From Cristatella mucedo (Eukaryota > Bryozoa > Phylactolaemata > Cristatellidae): a stretch of 64,000 nucleotides of DNA. Location of the stretch: NCBI GenBank assembly GCA_009760855.2, contig WPIO01000049.1:786001-850000 (forward strand), given 5' to 3'. The position numbers and the translations under genes were made by a program. Each line of letters begins with the position of its first letter. Position 1 is the stretch's first letter. A model generated the notes under the pieces. It ran no database searches, was not told the origin of the DNA, and was given only the letters and a program-made list of their open reading frames with translations. Below are positions 9,701 to 18,984 of the stretch, one piece after another.

Positions 9701-12640
9701 CTCCATGCCACTCATTTCGTCGACTGCCCTCATGACTCAGCAATGCTTCTCACTTTCTCTCTGTTGTGGGAGATAAGAGTGAGCTACTGTATGTGCACCA
9801 AAACCAGCTTAGGCTTTGATCGTCCCATGGAATGCTCTCAAGAATAACAACCATTTGGTCGTTGAGTTACTGATAAGCACAGCATCTAGTGAAGGCAAAA
9901 AAGCATACCCTAAGCATTTGATACTGCCAGAAAAAGGCGATACTTTACCCACCCCACCCACCGGTTTCTGGTCTACTAAGACAACTTCGGGGTTGCTAAG
10001 AACATTGAAGGCTTTCACTTGAAGCTCGACGATGAGAAATTGAAACGACACAGCAACCTGAGCACATATACTATCATACCGAGCAAACATTCGTCAGAGC
10101 AGACACCTATCGTGAAATACAAAACTGTAAATATTCACGTTGAACAGATTCGTGATAGTAATACTTACCTTAAGAAAATAAATATCGACTTTCTGTAGTC
10201 TACCGAATCAATCTCATCGTGGTGATCAAGATACGGTTTTATGGCATCCAGCAGAGTAGCAGGCATCTTCTCCATCTCGTCAAAAATGAAGAGAGACCTC
10301 GCACAAGCCGAAACGTTGCCCCTGATCCACTCTCGAAGCTGATCCTAAACGAATAGCTCAACCTGAGGCTTCGGAGTGGGCATCCTACTTATTCAATGGA
10401 CACATTCACATTCTAAAAACCACACGATCGTCCAGATCGTCTAGCTGCACGGCAGTTTGCAAGTCACTAAAAATAGCTCATTGCTAAAGAGAGACCATCA
10501 GGTATCTAAGGACAGAAAGCTAAGAGAGCAGTGAATTCAAGCCTATTCAAGGACCAGTACATGGGAATGCAAGGATCACTGATCCAATTGAACACGCACA
10601 CGTCCACCAGTGGCTAACAAGGAGCTGATCGACTGACTTGCCAATACTCAGTAAACTATTACCTCATCGATTGTTTGCCCATAAAAGACTATGCCACATC
10701 TTGCAGCTTGAACTGCGGTATGAACACCGAATGCGTACCGAAAGCCGCTTAGGTTGTGAGTGTGCTATAAAGAACTCTCTTGCGTAACATCCATGCTAAG
10801 TGGAGTTCCAGACGGAGATTCATTACATTACACTATAATATAATACTATTAGGCAATGTGTGCATTGGGCATTGCATGCAGTCGAGCCTTCACCACGGGG
10901 CTACATTTTCGCATTCATTTCGAGAATTGCCAAACGCATTTACCGGTTGGTCCCACCCTCACAAATCTGCTCAGTCACTGAGCTTGGTAATTTACTGATG
11001 CTGCAACGCCTGATGATGATGGCCGATCTTCTGTTTCTTGCAAGAAAGTGCAAGACTTTCCTGCTGCAGATGATTCCCATTCATCAATACCAGCACACTT
11101 CGAACAGAACATCTATTGTATCACTCCCACAAGTACATCTCTCATATTAAGTTCTTCAAGAAGTTCTTGTGCTCTATGTGAATCAAGGTGATTGGGAAGT
11201 GCTCAGGCTTGTAGTCACACAGGCAGTATTTTAGAGTCATTTAGCAATTTATTTAAAGACACACCTTACAGACAGACCATTTAAATGACCAATTACCAAA
11301 TGGCCAATCAAATGAATCTGCAATTAGCTACAGGTGCTAAAAATTAGCAGCACTGTACAGAAAAGTGCCAAAACTGATAAAGGAAAAGAGGCCACAGCAG
11401 GCGAAGGGCATACATAGGTCACAACATGTAGCAATGCAGGCAGGCCCTGTGAACGGCTCAAGACAATGCTATCATGCATGTCGAAAATTGGCACGGCAAA
11501 CCACATGGCCACGACGCAAGGAATTAATATCAAAGCCTAAAACCAAATGTCACAGAACTTCATCAAAGTGCTTCATAGTATCTTCAATATGAGCACCAAA
11601 AAATATATACAAGCAAGAGACGATGGTATAACGACGTTGGTCGCAACACAGCCCAAAAACCATTACAAAAACGTGTATTCATGAAAGGGCACCTTTGAAG
11701 CGACAGCTATCACTTGGAAAGCCTGTCTAGTCAGGCGGCTTTAACCAGCGATTCACGCATTTGGAGCTCCATCTGACACTCTGATGGCAGCCTGGGGGCA
11801 GAAGACGATAAGGGAAACAGCGGCAGCCATAAGCCACCGACCGACACCACTGAGCGAAGCAGCAGCAACAGCAGCACAAACCTCGGCCGTGATTCGCCAG
11901 GCGTGCACACCTGCACTACTGAATACCAAGAGAAAAGGTATGACAGCAGTCTCTTGGGAGATCGGGGAGACTGCTACCGAGGTCGAGGCTTACCTTATAC
12001 GTCTCCAAGTGCTTCTCGTGCGGAAAGTGAATGGTGGCGCTGAAGAAGTGGATCAAGCCGCTCTTCGCTCCTCGGGCGTACAAGTTCTCACTGATCATTC
12101 GACTGACATAATTTTTCCCTCCGCCAGTCCAACCGTGAAAGGAAAGTACCAGCGCTTTTGGTGGGCTAGCCACTCGTAGATGACTCTGCAAGGACTTAAG
12201 AACTGATTGGATCACCAGATGCTGACCGTACAGCCTCTTTTCCAAAGACAGCGCTAGACCTGCAAAGGAGACGTGACTCGAATGAGAAGCGTGCGTCTGA
12301 AAGGCTCACTCAGGATTCGCCCAACTTCACCTCTGGGGAGGGGCTAATTAGCCTGAAAGAGCCAGAAGCAGAAACGTACAGCTACCAATAACGATCGCCG
12401 GCTTCAATTCCTTACAATTCTAGCTTTACAATTCTAGCAGTTACCTGTCACGTTACCCGGGATGTACCTCGGGATGCAGCACTCCTGGAAGCGGCATTTT
12501 ATAGCATCATAAAACGTAATGGCAACGGAAGTGAGTACAGCGGTGCCGCCGAAAATGGTAGCCGTAACCGGGTCAAAAGCCGATGTACCGCGGAAAACTA
12601 GCAAGCAGCACAGCAACGAAACGCGAGCTGGGCTAACCAT
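6510..12640 (-). CDS. Torsin 1, complete five-exon gene (AAA+ ATPase)
   Basis: Coding exons on the minus strand: 12640-12445, 12259-11994, 10344-10169, 7121-6997, 6790-6510. They join in frame to 347 residues plus stop. The product is a torsin, an AAA+ ATPase of the ER lumen and nuclear envelope that needs membrane cofactors for activity (family knowledge). Visible features: an N-terminal hydrophobic stretch at residues 7-16 suited to a signal sequence; a second hydrophobic segment at 25-41; paired Cys at 54-55; an NVT glycosylation sequon at 63-65; Walker A with the torsin-type GWTGGGKN at 108-115 (Lys114, Asn instead of Thr/Ser); Walker B IFDE at 174-177; sensor 1 FLSNAGG at 211-217; sensor 2 GCK at 323-325. 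The length fits the family (about 330-340). Exon 1 has two possible in-frame donors; 12445 was chosen because it keeps the sequon just before a Gly, as in torsin A. No frameshift or stop was found. Confidence 0.95.
6997..7121 (-). CDS. Torsin 1 exon 4
   Basis: 125 bases, residues 213-255. It begins one base into the Ser codon of sensor 1 (SNAGG) and ends at the consensus donor GTAAGT. It includes [11 protein letters not shown], typical of the segment after sensor 1. Confidence 0.93.
7195..7285 (-). repeat. LINE-A 3' end fragment
   Basis: Minus-strand match to the LINE-A C-terminus and 3' end (coding for the ..RMRTESR.. region, then a GTGGAATTACATAC-like end). It lies in torsin intron 3. Confidence 0.65.
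7300..8060 (-). repeat. LINE-B fragment, minus strand, in torsin intron 3
   Basis: It begins on the plus strand with ATAAT repeats, then the reversed LINE-B tail, then sequence rich in GCATG as in other LINE-B 3' regions, then decayed coding for the [13 protein letters not shown] and [11 protein letters not shown] segments of the LINE-B ORF. Frame breaks are present. A small tandem repeat of GGGTAAAGGACAA type lies at 7404-7442. Confidence 0.75.
8270..9270 (+). mobile_element. Decayed Tc1-like DNA transposon
   Basis: Broken plus-strand frames spell out a Tc1/mariner transposase. The first catalytic Asp block reads [12 protein letters not shown] near 8535-8570, a degenerate second block QHDTGPKH is near 8810-8830, and the third block reads [15 protein letters not shown] near 8917-8960. 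Stops and frame changes separate them, so the copy is dead. I could not identify matching terminal inverted repeats. It sits in torsin intron 3. Confidence 0.85.
10169..10344 (-). CDS. Torsin 1 exon 3
   Basis: 176 bases, residues 155-213. It begins with [10 protein letters not shown] after a TTTAG acceptor and ends at AAG with donor GTAAGT. It carries Walker B (Asp176, Glu177) and ends inside sensor 1. It is too short to appear as a long open frame because it has no initiator Met. Confidence 0.95.
10690..10845 (+). repeat. LINE-A 3' end fragment
   Basis: Codes for a degenerate [20 protein letters not shown] segment and continues into the LINE-A 3' end (GACGGAGATTCATTACATTA). It lies in torsin intron 2. 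Confidence 0.7.
10846..11993. other. Torsin intron 2, no further feature seen
   Basis: Apart from the LINE-A fragment just before it, I see no coding or repeat signature in this part of the intron. Confidence 0.4.
11994..12259 (-). CDS. Torsin 1 exon 2
   Basis: 266 bases, residues 66-154. The acceptor CTCCTTTGCAG precedes 12259 and the donor is AAG|GTAAGC. It holds the YGQHL segment, Walker A (Lys114, Asn115) and the ATIHFPH strand. The start-like TTG at 12245 is internal, not an initiator. Confidence 0.94.
12445..12640 (-). CDS. Torsin 1 exon 1
   Basis: Starts at the ATG at 12640-12638. A longer reading from a TTG at 12667 exists but is not needed. It encodes the signal-like N-terminus, a hydrophobic segment and the Cys-Cys pair. 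The donor is CAG|GTAACT at 12445. An alternative in-frame GGTAAC donor nine bases upstream would drop the glycosylation sequon. Confidence 0.88.
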
Positions 12641-12959
12641 CACCGCCTCCTCCACGGGAGCAGGCAATATCCCGAAAGAGAAATAAGGGACTCGCTGTTT
12701 ATGGTTCAGTTGGGTTTTCGATAGGCTTCCGCAAAATATATTTACGTGACAATATATTGGATTGTTTTGTTAACAACAATAATTTATTGGGTGCATGACA
12801 ACATAAATATATTGCATTTTCCAGATGAACAATATTTTTATCCTAGTTATGGGGCAGTTTAGTTTTAAAGTTTTAACAGTTTAAGCAGCCCTTTCGGATT
12901 CCTGAGCCTGATCTCGTTGTGCGGATCGCGAACTGTGTAAGTCCGTGCAGTGTGATTGG

Positions 12960-14960
12960 TAGACACAATCTTATAATTTTTATTCTACAATAAAAATTCT
13001 AATTACTTCTCTTAGTTCGCTGGGCTTTCCCACTGTTCCACCGTCCAGCCAAGCCATCTGCCGCCTTTTCTTCGGCAACTCTCCGAAGAATCCAGTATCT
13101 ACGCTCTGGAAATACAGCCGTGGTTTGAAGAGAAAGTGCGAAGTCTTAAAAAATAGCCACAAAAACTTGACGACATATTTAAAAACCGAACACCCAAACT
13201 ACTTGAAAGTTTTCAACTCGCAGGCTGCTGAAAGCATTTCATCAATGGGCAGTGCTGGAACAAACTCGGTGTTTAGTCAGTCGACTCTGGGCTACTTGAT
13301 TGGCTTCAAATATACAAAAATCTACAAATGGTTCAATCGTATTTTCACGGACAAGCGCGAACTGATGCTATGCGAAAAAGAGCACACGAGAGTGAATACC
13401 AGCCTATCAAAAATGTCCACAAAGACGTTGAAGAAGTACATGTTCCGAGTGGTCACGGCAGTTGAAAAGAAATATTAAATTTGTAAAGTGTATCATCGCA
13501 ATATGCCCTCTTGTTTAATGGCTGGTCAGAAGATTAAACCTACTTTACTGGTAAGTTTCTTGCCTCCATGCAATGTCGATGCGTACTTTTACTAATTATT
13601 TGTGTAACTTTTACTCGATAGTCTCTTCACTACATTGCCTGGAAAAGAGGTCGGCAGTGATCCCTAGGTTTTGCTGAGGAAATTTGCCCAATTTCTTGAT
13701 GAAGCAGCCTTCACACGTGTGGAGTTCATCCTTTCAACACTGCGGTGGTACAACCTATTAACCTAACGAGTAGTCTGCCTGATTGGTGAGAATTGCTCTG
13801 CAAACCCGGCAACAGCTAACCGGTTTGATCGGCCGTCATTGGATCGCCAGAGCAATAGTTTCCATTTTGCATTCGATATCTATATTGCACAGTCTAACTC
13901 ATCGAAGTCCGAGCTGGTTAGACAATCAATGTCGAAGTTGTCCACGCTTAAGGAGTCTGGTGGACTTCGTCAGATAACATCACTGTTCCCTGTCAAACGA
14001 AATTTGACTCGCTGGTGACTGGCTTGAACTTACTACTACTACTACTACTAATAATAATGCATTTGATAAAGCGCTCTCAGAGAACTTAATCTCTTTCTAG
14101 GCGCTTTAAATTTGCTGCAAAGGGAAATGCAATTGAATGGTAAGTAAAATCATGCATGAAAAACAAGCAAAAAGAATAATATGGTTAGGGGTGACATGCA
14201 CAGGGTCAGCATGCAAATGTGGTTAGAGTGGCAGCATGCACAACTTACCAAAAGTTTTTAGTGGTTTGAGCGATTTCTGGCCAATATTGACGATTCGAAC
14301 CCCGAGCTTGCCGAATGGATCTCTACAACTGCGAAAAGAGAAGTCATTCGTTGCACAAAGCGGCCTTTGCATATTTCAAATCTGTTACTCTTGCATTTCA
14401 AGCTCAGGATTGAATCGTCGTCGAATCACATGCCCAATTCTACTCACTGATTACATTGTATCCATCATTCGAATTCGATATGTACATGGGAACTGGTGCA
14501 GATATTGTTCAGAATCGAGCATTTGAGACAGCCGTCATCAAGATCTTGAATCGGAGAGACGGTAGATTGGATTCAGATGAAACTGTCTCTGTTCCCTCCC
14601 TGTTATAAAACTTGCAATCCTGTGATGATAATTCTGACGAAATGGAAAATGTCAGCCTTACCTTTGCCGAGTGCACATTTAAGCGACAGCGTAAGCAGCG
14701 GGCGCCCGCTTGCGTTGATGCCAAGTGTTTGCTGCAACGTCGAATGCTATTGAACAGTTGCTCTCCCTGAGCAAGTAAATACTTTCTCAGAAACGCCGAA
14801 GTCTGCAACTGCGAAACCTAGAAGCTTCGCTTTTCCTCGAGCAAAATACAAATCTGTGGAATGAGGCGCTGGAGGAAGCTCTAGCTGTGAGCGATGAGGA
14901 AACGGAAGAAGAAGAATAGGACGGGGAAGCGGCGGCTGTGACGAGGACGAGGGCTGTCGA
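12960..14960 (+). mobile_element. hAT-type transposon copy 1, decayed
   Basis: Broken frames match the copy at 62630-64000 over most of its length. At 13125-13478 an open frame codes for the BED-finger end (LKTEHPNYLKVF) and the STKTLKKYMFRVV segment. Near 13785-13830 comes CLIGENC-like coding, near 13920-14020 a QITSLFPVKRNLTRW segment, near 14480-14600 an MGTGADIVQNRAFETAVIKI segment, then a degenerate C-terminal dimerisation region ending in a run of Glu codons and a stop near 14920. Stops and frameshifts make it non-functional. It lies a few hundred bases upstream of the torsin-1 start and carries a LINE-B insertion at 14036-14240. Confidence 0.75.
14036..14240 (-). repeat. LINE-B 3' end nested in hAT copy 1
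   Basis: On the plus strand: ACT/AAT repeats, reversed tail, then the reversed GCATG-rich 3' UTR found after the LINE-B ORF at 48953-49195. It interrupts the hAT coding remnant, so it inserted later. Confidence 0.8.
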
Positions 14961-15609
14961 GTCACTGACGTAAAAGATAAAAGGAAAAACTATTTTTTTT
15001 TACAATCAACAGTCAACAATTATTGCATTGAAATGCACGCAGATATAGTGTATTTTTTTCAACGAAAATGAAAACATCTCGTATTGCTTGCAATTAAAAT
15101 AACAGCGCATTGTATTTTTGCTATGACGATATAAACATATATATTTGCTGTTAACCTTAAAGATTGAAAAAATAATAACATGGTTCCAAGGGCTGATTTT
15201 TGATGCTCACTCCCAATCTCACGCAGCCTCCGCCTAAAGCGCATTCGACTCGGATCGTTGCAATCTTTCGCGTTGATGTATTGTACATGAAACCTGTGTA
15301 GGAGGGTTTTAGAATTTCTTCCTAATAATAACGCGCCCGCTACACAGTGCTGGATACTGTCGGCTTGACGTTAATATTTTCCTATCGGAATTGATTTCCG
15401 AGATTATGAAGGCACCGATTAATAAATTCAAAAAAATGGCTTGAGAATGCCGATACTTTATGGAAACTTTAGTCATTATTCTTAACAGTGACGAGAAAGT
15501 TACTAAGATTACCCAAATCCTCACAGGACGCTCAACGACCCGCTGGCAGTCACCCAACCTAGCTTCGACAGAAAAGCTGCTTGCTTTTTTAGAGCTAAAA
15601 GATAAAAAT
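14961..15609. other. Unassigned AT-rich intergenic sequence
   Basis: I see no supported gene or recognised repeat here. Confidence 0.4.
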
Positions 15610-15745
15610 ACAATTCCTTAGTACAGCCCCCTTAAGACAACTTAATCTCTGTCCAGGCTCCTTATATATGCCTCAGGACTCGGACCCACGACCTGGGTCG
15701 TGAAGGGCGAACACCTTACGTCTGGGCTAAGACCCAGGGGGTAAG
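15610..15745 (-). repeat. SINE-A copy
   Basis: Minus-strand copy with the tRNA-like head, a B-box-like GTCGTGGGTCCGAGTCC and a degenerate LINE-B-like tail. Confidence 0.7.
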
Positions 15746-15779
15746 AGAATAGCTTATAAGCAGTAGTAATAATCTTCGC

Positions 15780-15945
15780 TAGGTTGTTGATTCAACAGCC
15801 TCATTTATATAGCGGAAGAAGAGCCTTAGAGGCTATCGCAGCCGCTTGCAGTAGGCAATAAAGGAACGCTCCAGCCCAGCTGGAGCGTTCCTTTATTCTT
15901 CTGGACATGGGTCTTGAAGAGCGAACTCCTTATCCCTGGGCTAAG
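15780..15945 (-). repeat. SINE-B copy with a 41-base fold-back palindrome
   Basis: The SINE-B end and body are recognisable at 15785-15865. The stretch where other copies have the B box is replaced by a perfect inverted repeat: 19-base arms at 15857-15875 and 15879-15897 around a 3-base spacer. Head sequence resumes at about 15900. Confidence 0.7.
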
Positions 15946-15959
15946 AAGAAGCATGCCTG

Positions 15960-16345
15960 GTTAACAAGGCACAGGTGCTGTCTCGGTGCAAGCGAGTATT
16001 CTGACGAAAGCAGAGCACGGCAGTGATACTGATTCATATGGTTAAACATATTAAGAAGTCTATTTTCAGTCCGTGGAGCAGTGTATTCAATAGCCGCTGA
16101 GGGCCACGTCTGCACAGAATCGGTCAAGGCGTGCAACTCACTAGTTCCAAGCCTAAAGCACTGCTACCTACCGTTCTCAGGGAGCTGATGTAGGGGATTC
16201 TCAGGCGATGGACCTTCGGTTTGAGCATCGAACTGAGCGGCCTATCACCGTAGTAGACGTGTCCAAAAAGACTAGGACGGCGTGCCTTGTGTACGCACGT
16301 TGAATCGGTTTTTCTAGGGGAGGGGAAGGCTGCTACTTGTTTTGT
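15960..16345 (-). repeat. Possible LINE C-terminal fragment
   Basis: Overlapping minus-strand frames include a KARRPSLFGHVYYGDRPL stretch reminiscent of the RR..FGH region near the end of many LINE ORFs. No catalytic motif is visible, so this is tentative. Confidence 0.3.
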
Positions 16346-16639
16346 GAAATACAAAATGTAAAATTCATTTGCATAGCGTCATAAGAAAACTGAATCTCTG
16401 GCAGGTATATACCGTACCATATAATAAGCTAGGCTGTAGGTTAGCTTGTAAGTCTCAGCTCTTTCTGCAGGCGCGTGGTGCAGTAAGCACCTGCTGCTGC
16501 CAGCAGCAGTAGCCCCTGGGCCTTCGTCGGCCACTCCCCACCGCAACATTCGGCACTATCTTAGAAAAAATATATTTTGTTCTAGAACATCTATATTAGA
16601 CAAGCGCAGGTAGTGCACCGTCCTTTCCCCCCCCCCGCT

Positions 16640-17035
16640 GAGGGTTACCGTGCTGAACTACTGCACGGTTGCTTTCCTCCGTGGAGGACTGGGCTCACAC
16701 CTTGGCGCTGCCGCACACCGCATCGCTTACACACAGTTTCCGGAAGAGCTTCCGGTAAGCAGCTTTGATGCCAAGAGCATCGAGGCACCGCTCATTACCG
16801 GGAACCAAGACCCGAGTGCTCTTACGACGAATAGTAGGACAGACGCTGACGCCTGACCCTGGGACCGGAAGTGGGGCGTGATGCCTGCGTATTTTGTAAT
16901 CTTTTGATCCGCGGCTTTCGCCAAGGCATCCTCGTCGTTATCGAACGGGACCGCCACGTCGAGAATGATTGCAGTTGTCCTATCATCGACAACGAGCCAG
17001 TACTTCTTAGCTTCTCTACTGTCCAGTAATTATTC
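16640..17035 (-). mobile_element. LINE fragment with restriction-like endonuclease domain (R2/NeSL-like), copy 1
   Basis: Minus-strand frames encode YWLVVDDRTTAIILDVAVPF, the D..V core of a PD-(D/E)XK endonuclease of the type carried by R2/NeSL/HERO-group LINEs. ADQKITKYAGI and VRALGSWFP follow, then after a one-base frame change NERCLDALGI and the terminal LCVSDAVCGSAKV with a stop. Only the 3' end of the element is present. The same C-terminal blocks appear in the copy at 18985-20386. Confidence 0.7.
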
Positions 17036-17389
17036 ACGTTGTGAGATTTATGATATTACAATGACGGGACTAAAATAATGAGTGTCGCGTCAAAACGGGC
17101 GAGATGATAATTTTCTAATTTGCTTATGTAGTTGCATTTTTAAACTTGTCTTGCGGCCCCTGCCTCTAGTAAGTGGTAGACAGGCATAAACATATTCTGC
17201 CCGTGATTCTCCATTGGGGCTTACTATAGACTTAATATAAATTTAAAGGCGGTCAGAACGTCTGTACGTTCCTTACACGCAACTCAATACCGATTTAGCT
17301 CCCGGCGCTCCCTATTGATTTCATAAAAGTAGATTTATGCCCATTTTTTATAAAAATTCATTTGATTTTGAAATACATTAAAATTGTTC

Positions 17390-18830
17390 CTATGAACAGA
17401 TTTTTCCTTATTAACTAAGAGCTCTATTTTTTGCAGCCCGTGGGGCCGGCTCGCCAGCTAGGTCAGCGGACACTCAGGCCCGCCATCCAATACAAAGTTG
17501 GTGTTATCTGTGATTTTTCACGGTTGCAAGGTAATTTCCATATTAAAGAAGTGGTTTTCGCCCGCCAATGTGGACCGGAAATTTTTCACACCAATGTATA
17601 GCCCTTCAGTCTTAGCCAAGGTCTGCCAGTTGGTGAGTTATTGCAGTGCATCCACGTTTATATTCATGGCTTACAATTTAAAACTTTTTTCTCTTAGTCA
17701 GATTTTCCTCCATTAACTAAGACTTTTAAGCTGGGCAGTCAGTGGGGCATGCTCACCTACTCCGTCAGCGGACACTAAGGCCCGCCATCCAAAGCAAAGT
17801 AGGAGTCAATAATAAAGCATGCGGTTTCATATAAAACCTGCAGAATCCACCGGTCGTTGCGGACCGGCAGTTTTCAAAGCAACGAATAGGGAATACAGAG
17901 GAGAATAGGGAATACAGAGGAGAATAGGGAATACAGAGGATAAGCGTACCTACCGACTCCAAATCCAACATTACGCCGTAAAAGACCCGGCTAGCTGAGT
18001 AACTGCTTGCCTATTCCATGTCGACTTCCACCACAGTCAATAGCTTCCGGAAAAAGACACCAACACACAAGAGGGGTGGTGACGAGCATACCTTTGCAGC
18101 AAATGTAAAGCGCCTAGAGAGAGATTGAGTTCTCTGAGGGCGCTTTATCAAGTGCATTATTATTATTATTATTATTATCGGAGACAAAAGCCAGAAGAAC
18201 AAGCAACGCAGGAAATCGCTCAGTGCCGTACTGCCGAGGCTCAACAGAAACGTCACGTACTACAAAATCTAAACCAGGAAAAGACCGAGGACGAAGAAGT
18301 CCAGGAGCTTCCCGATATCAAAGCTAGGCGAGACTTTCATTATTGAAAAGGTCAAGCGCAGTAAGAGACCGAAGGTAATATTCGAGTACTTCAAGACCCA
18401 GGTCATAATATGGCTTGTCCGACAGTTGGCCGGGCTGACCGGCTCGGCTGGGCTTGCCACTTGATCAGCAGATAGCCAGTGTTGTATTACAGTGGCTCCA
18501 GCGGCGGCAGCTCTAGTGGAGTCACAAGAAGACAAAGTAGGCGAACGTGAGCGGTAAGCGAGACTCTGTCTTTATTTCTCCTAACGCGTACATATATGAG
18601 AGCTCGATGAATAACAGCAGACATCAAGAAATATAACATGCATTAGTGGCTTGACGCAGCGCTGCGTCAATGGCTTAAACTATTGGCCGCAAGCGACGAG
18701 TATATTAGTGTGCGAGCGCTGCGCTAATAACAAGAGTGTAATGCATCAGGCGAACACAACACCGGGCCTTAATTGTAATGCATAATGAAATTTCCCTGAA
18801 TTTTTCACGGACATAAGCTAGTATATATGT
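17390..18830 (+). repeat. Repeat X, copy 1 (unclassified dispersed repeat)
   Basis: The left part has two diverged tandem units of about 300 bases (about 17400-17690 and 17700-17960), each with ATTAACTAAGA, CAGCGGACACT and CCCGCCATCCAA blocks. The right part (18180-18470, then 18755-18830) is unique. The same order is found at 38860-39610. In this copy a LINE-B tail (18075-18178) and a block of about 280 bases (18470-18755) interrupt it. A 19-base unit is repeated three times at 17884-17940. I see no recognisable protein domain. Confidence 0.6.
18075..18178 (+). repeat. LINE-B 3' tail with (ATT)n
   Basis: Contains GCAAATGTAAAGCGCCTAG, GAGATTGAGTTCTCTGAGGG, CGCTTTATCAAGTGC and ATT repeats. 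It splits repeat X copy 1. Confidence 0.85.
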
Positions 18831-18886
18831 ATATATACATACATATAAATATACATTTATATACTAGCTTATATATACTAGTCTCG

Positions 18887-18924
<38 letters not shown>

Positions 18925-18980
18925 CTAGATATATATATATATCTATCTAGATATATATATATCTAGATATATGGCGAGAC
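18813..18980. repeat. Two adjacent AT-rich inverted repeats
   Basis: The first has perfect 14-base arms at 18813-18826 and 18859-18872. The second has arms of about 16 bases at 18881-18896 and 18965-18980 around an AT/CTAG-rich loop. The second ends where the endonuclease-type LINE fragment begins. Confidence 0.75.
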
Positions 18981-18984
18981 GTTG

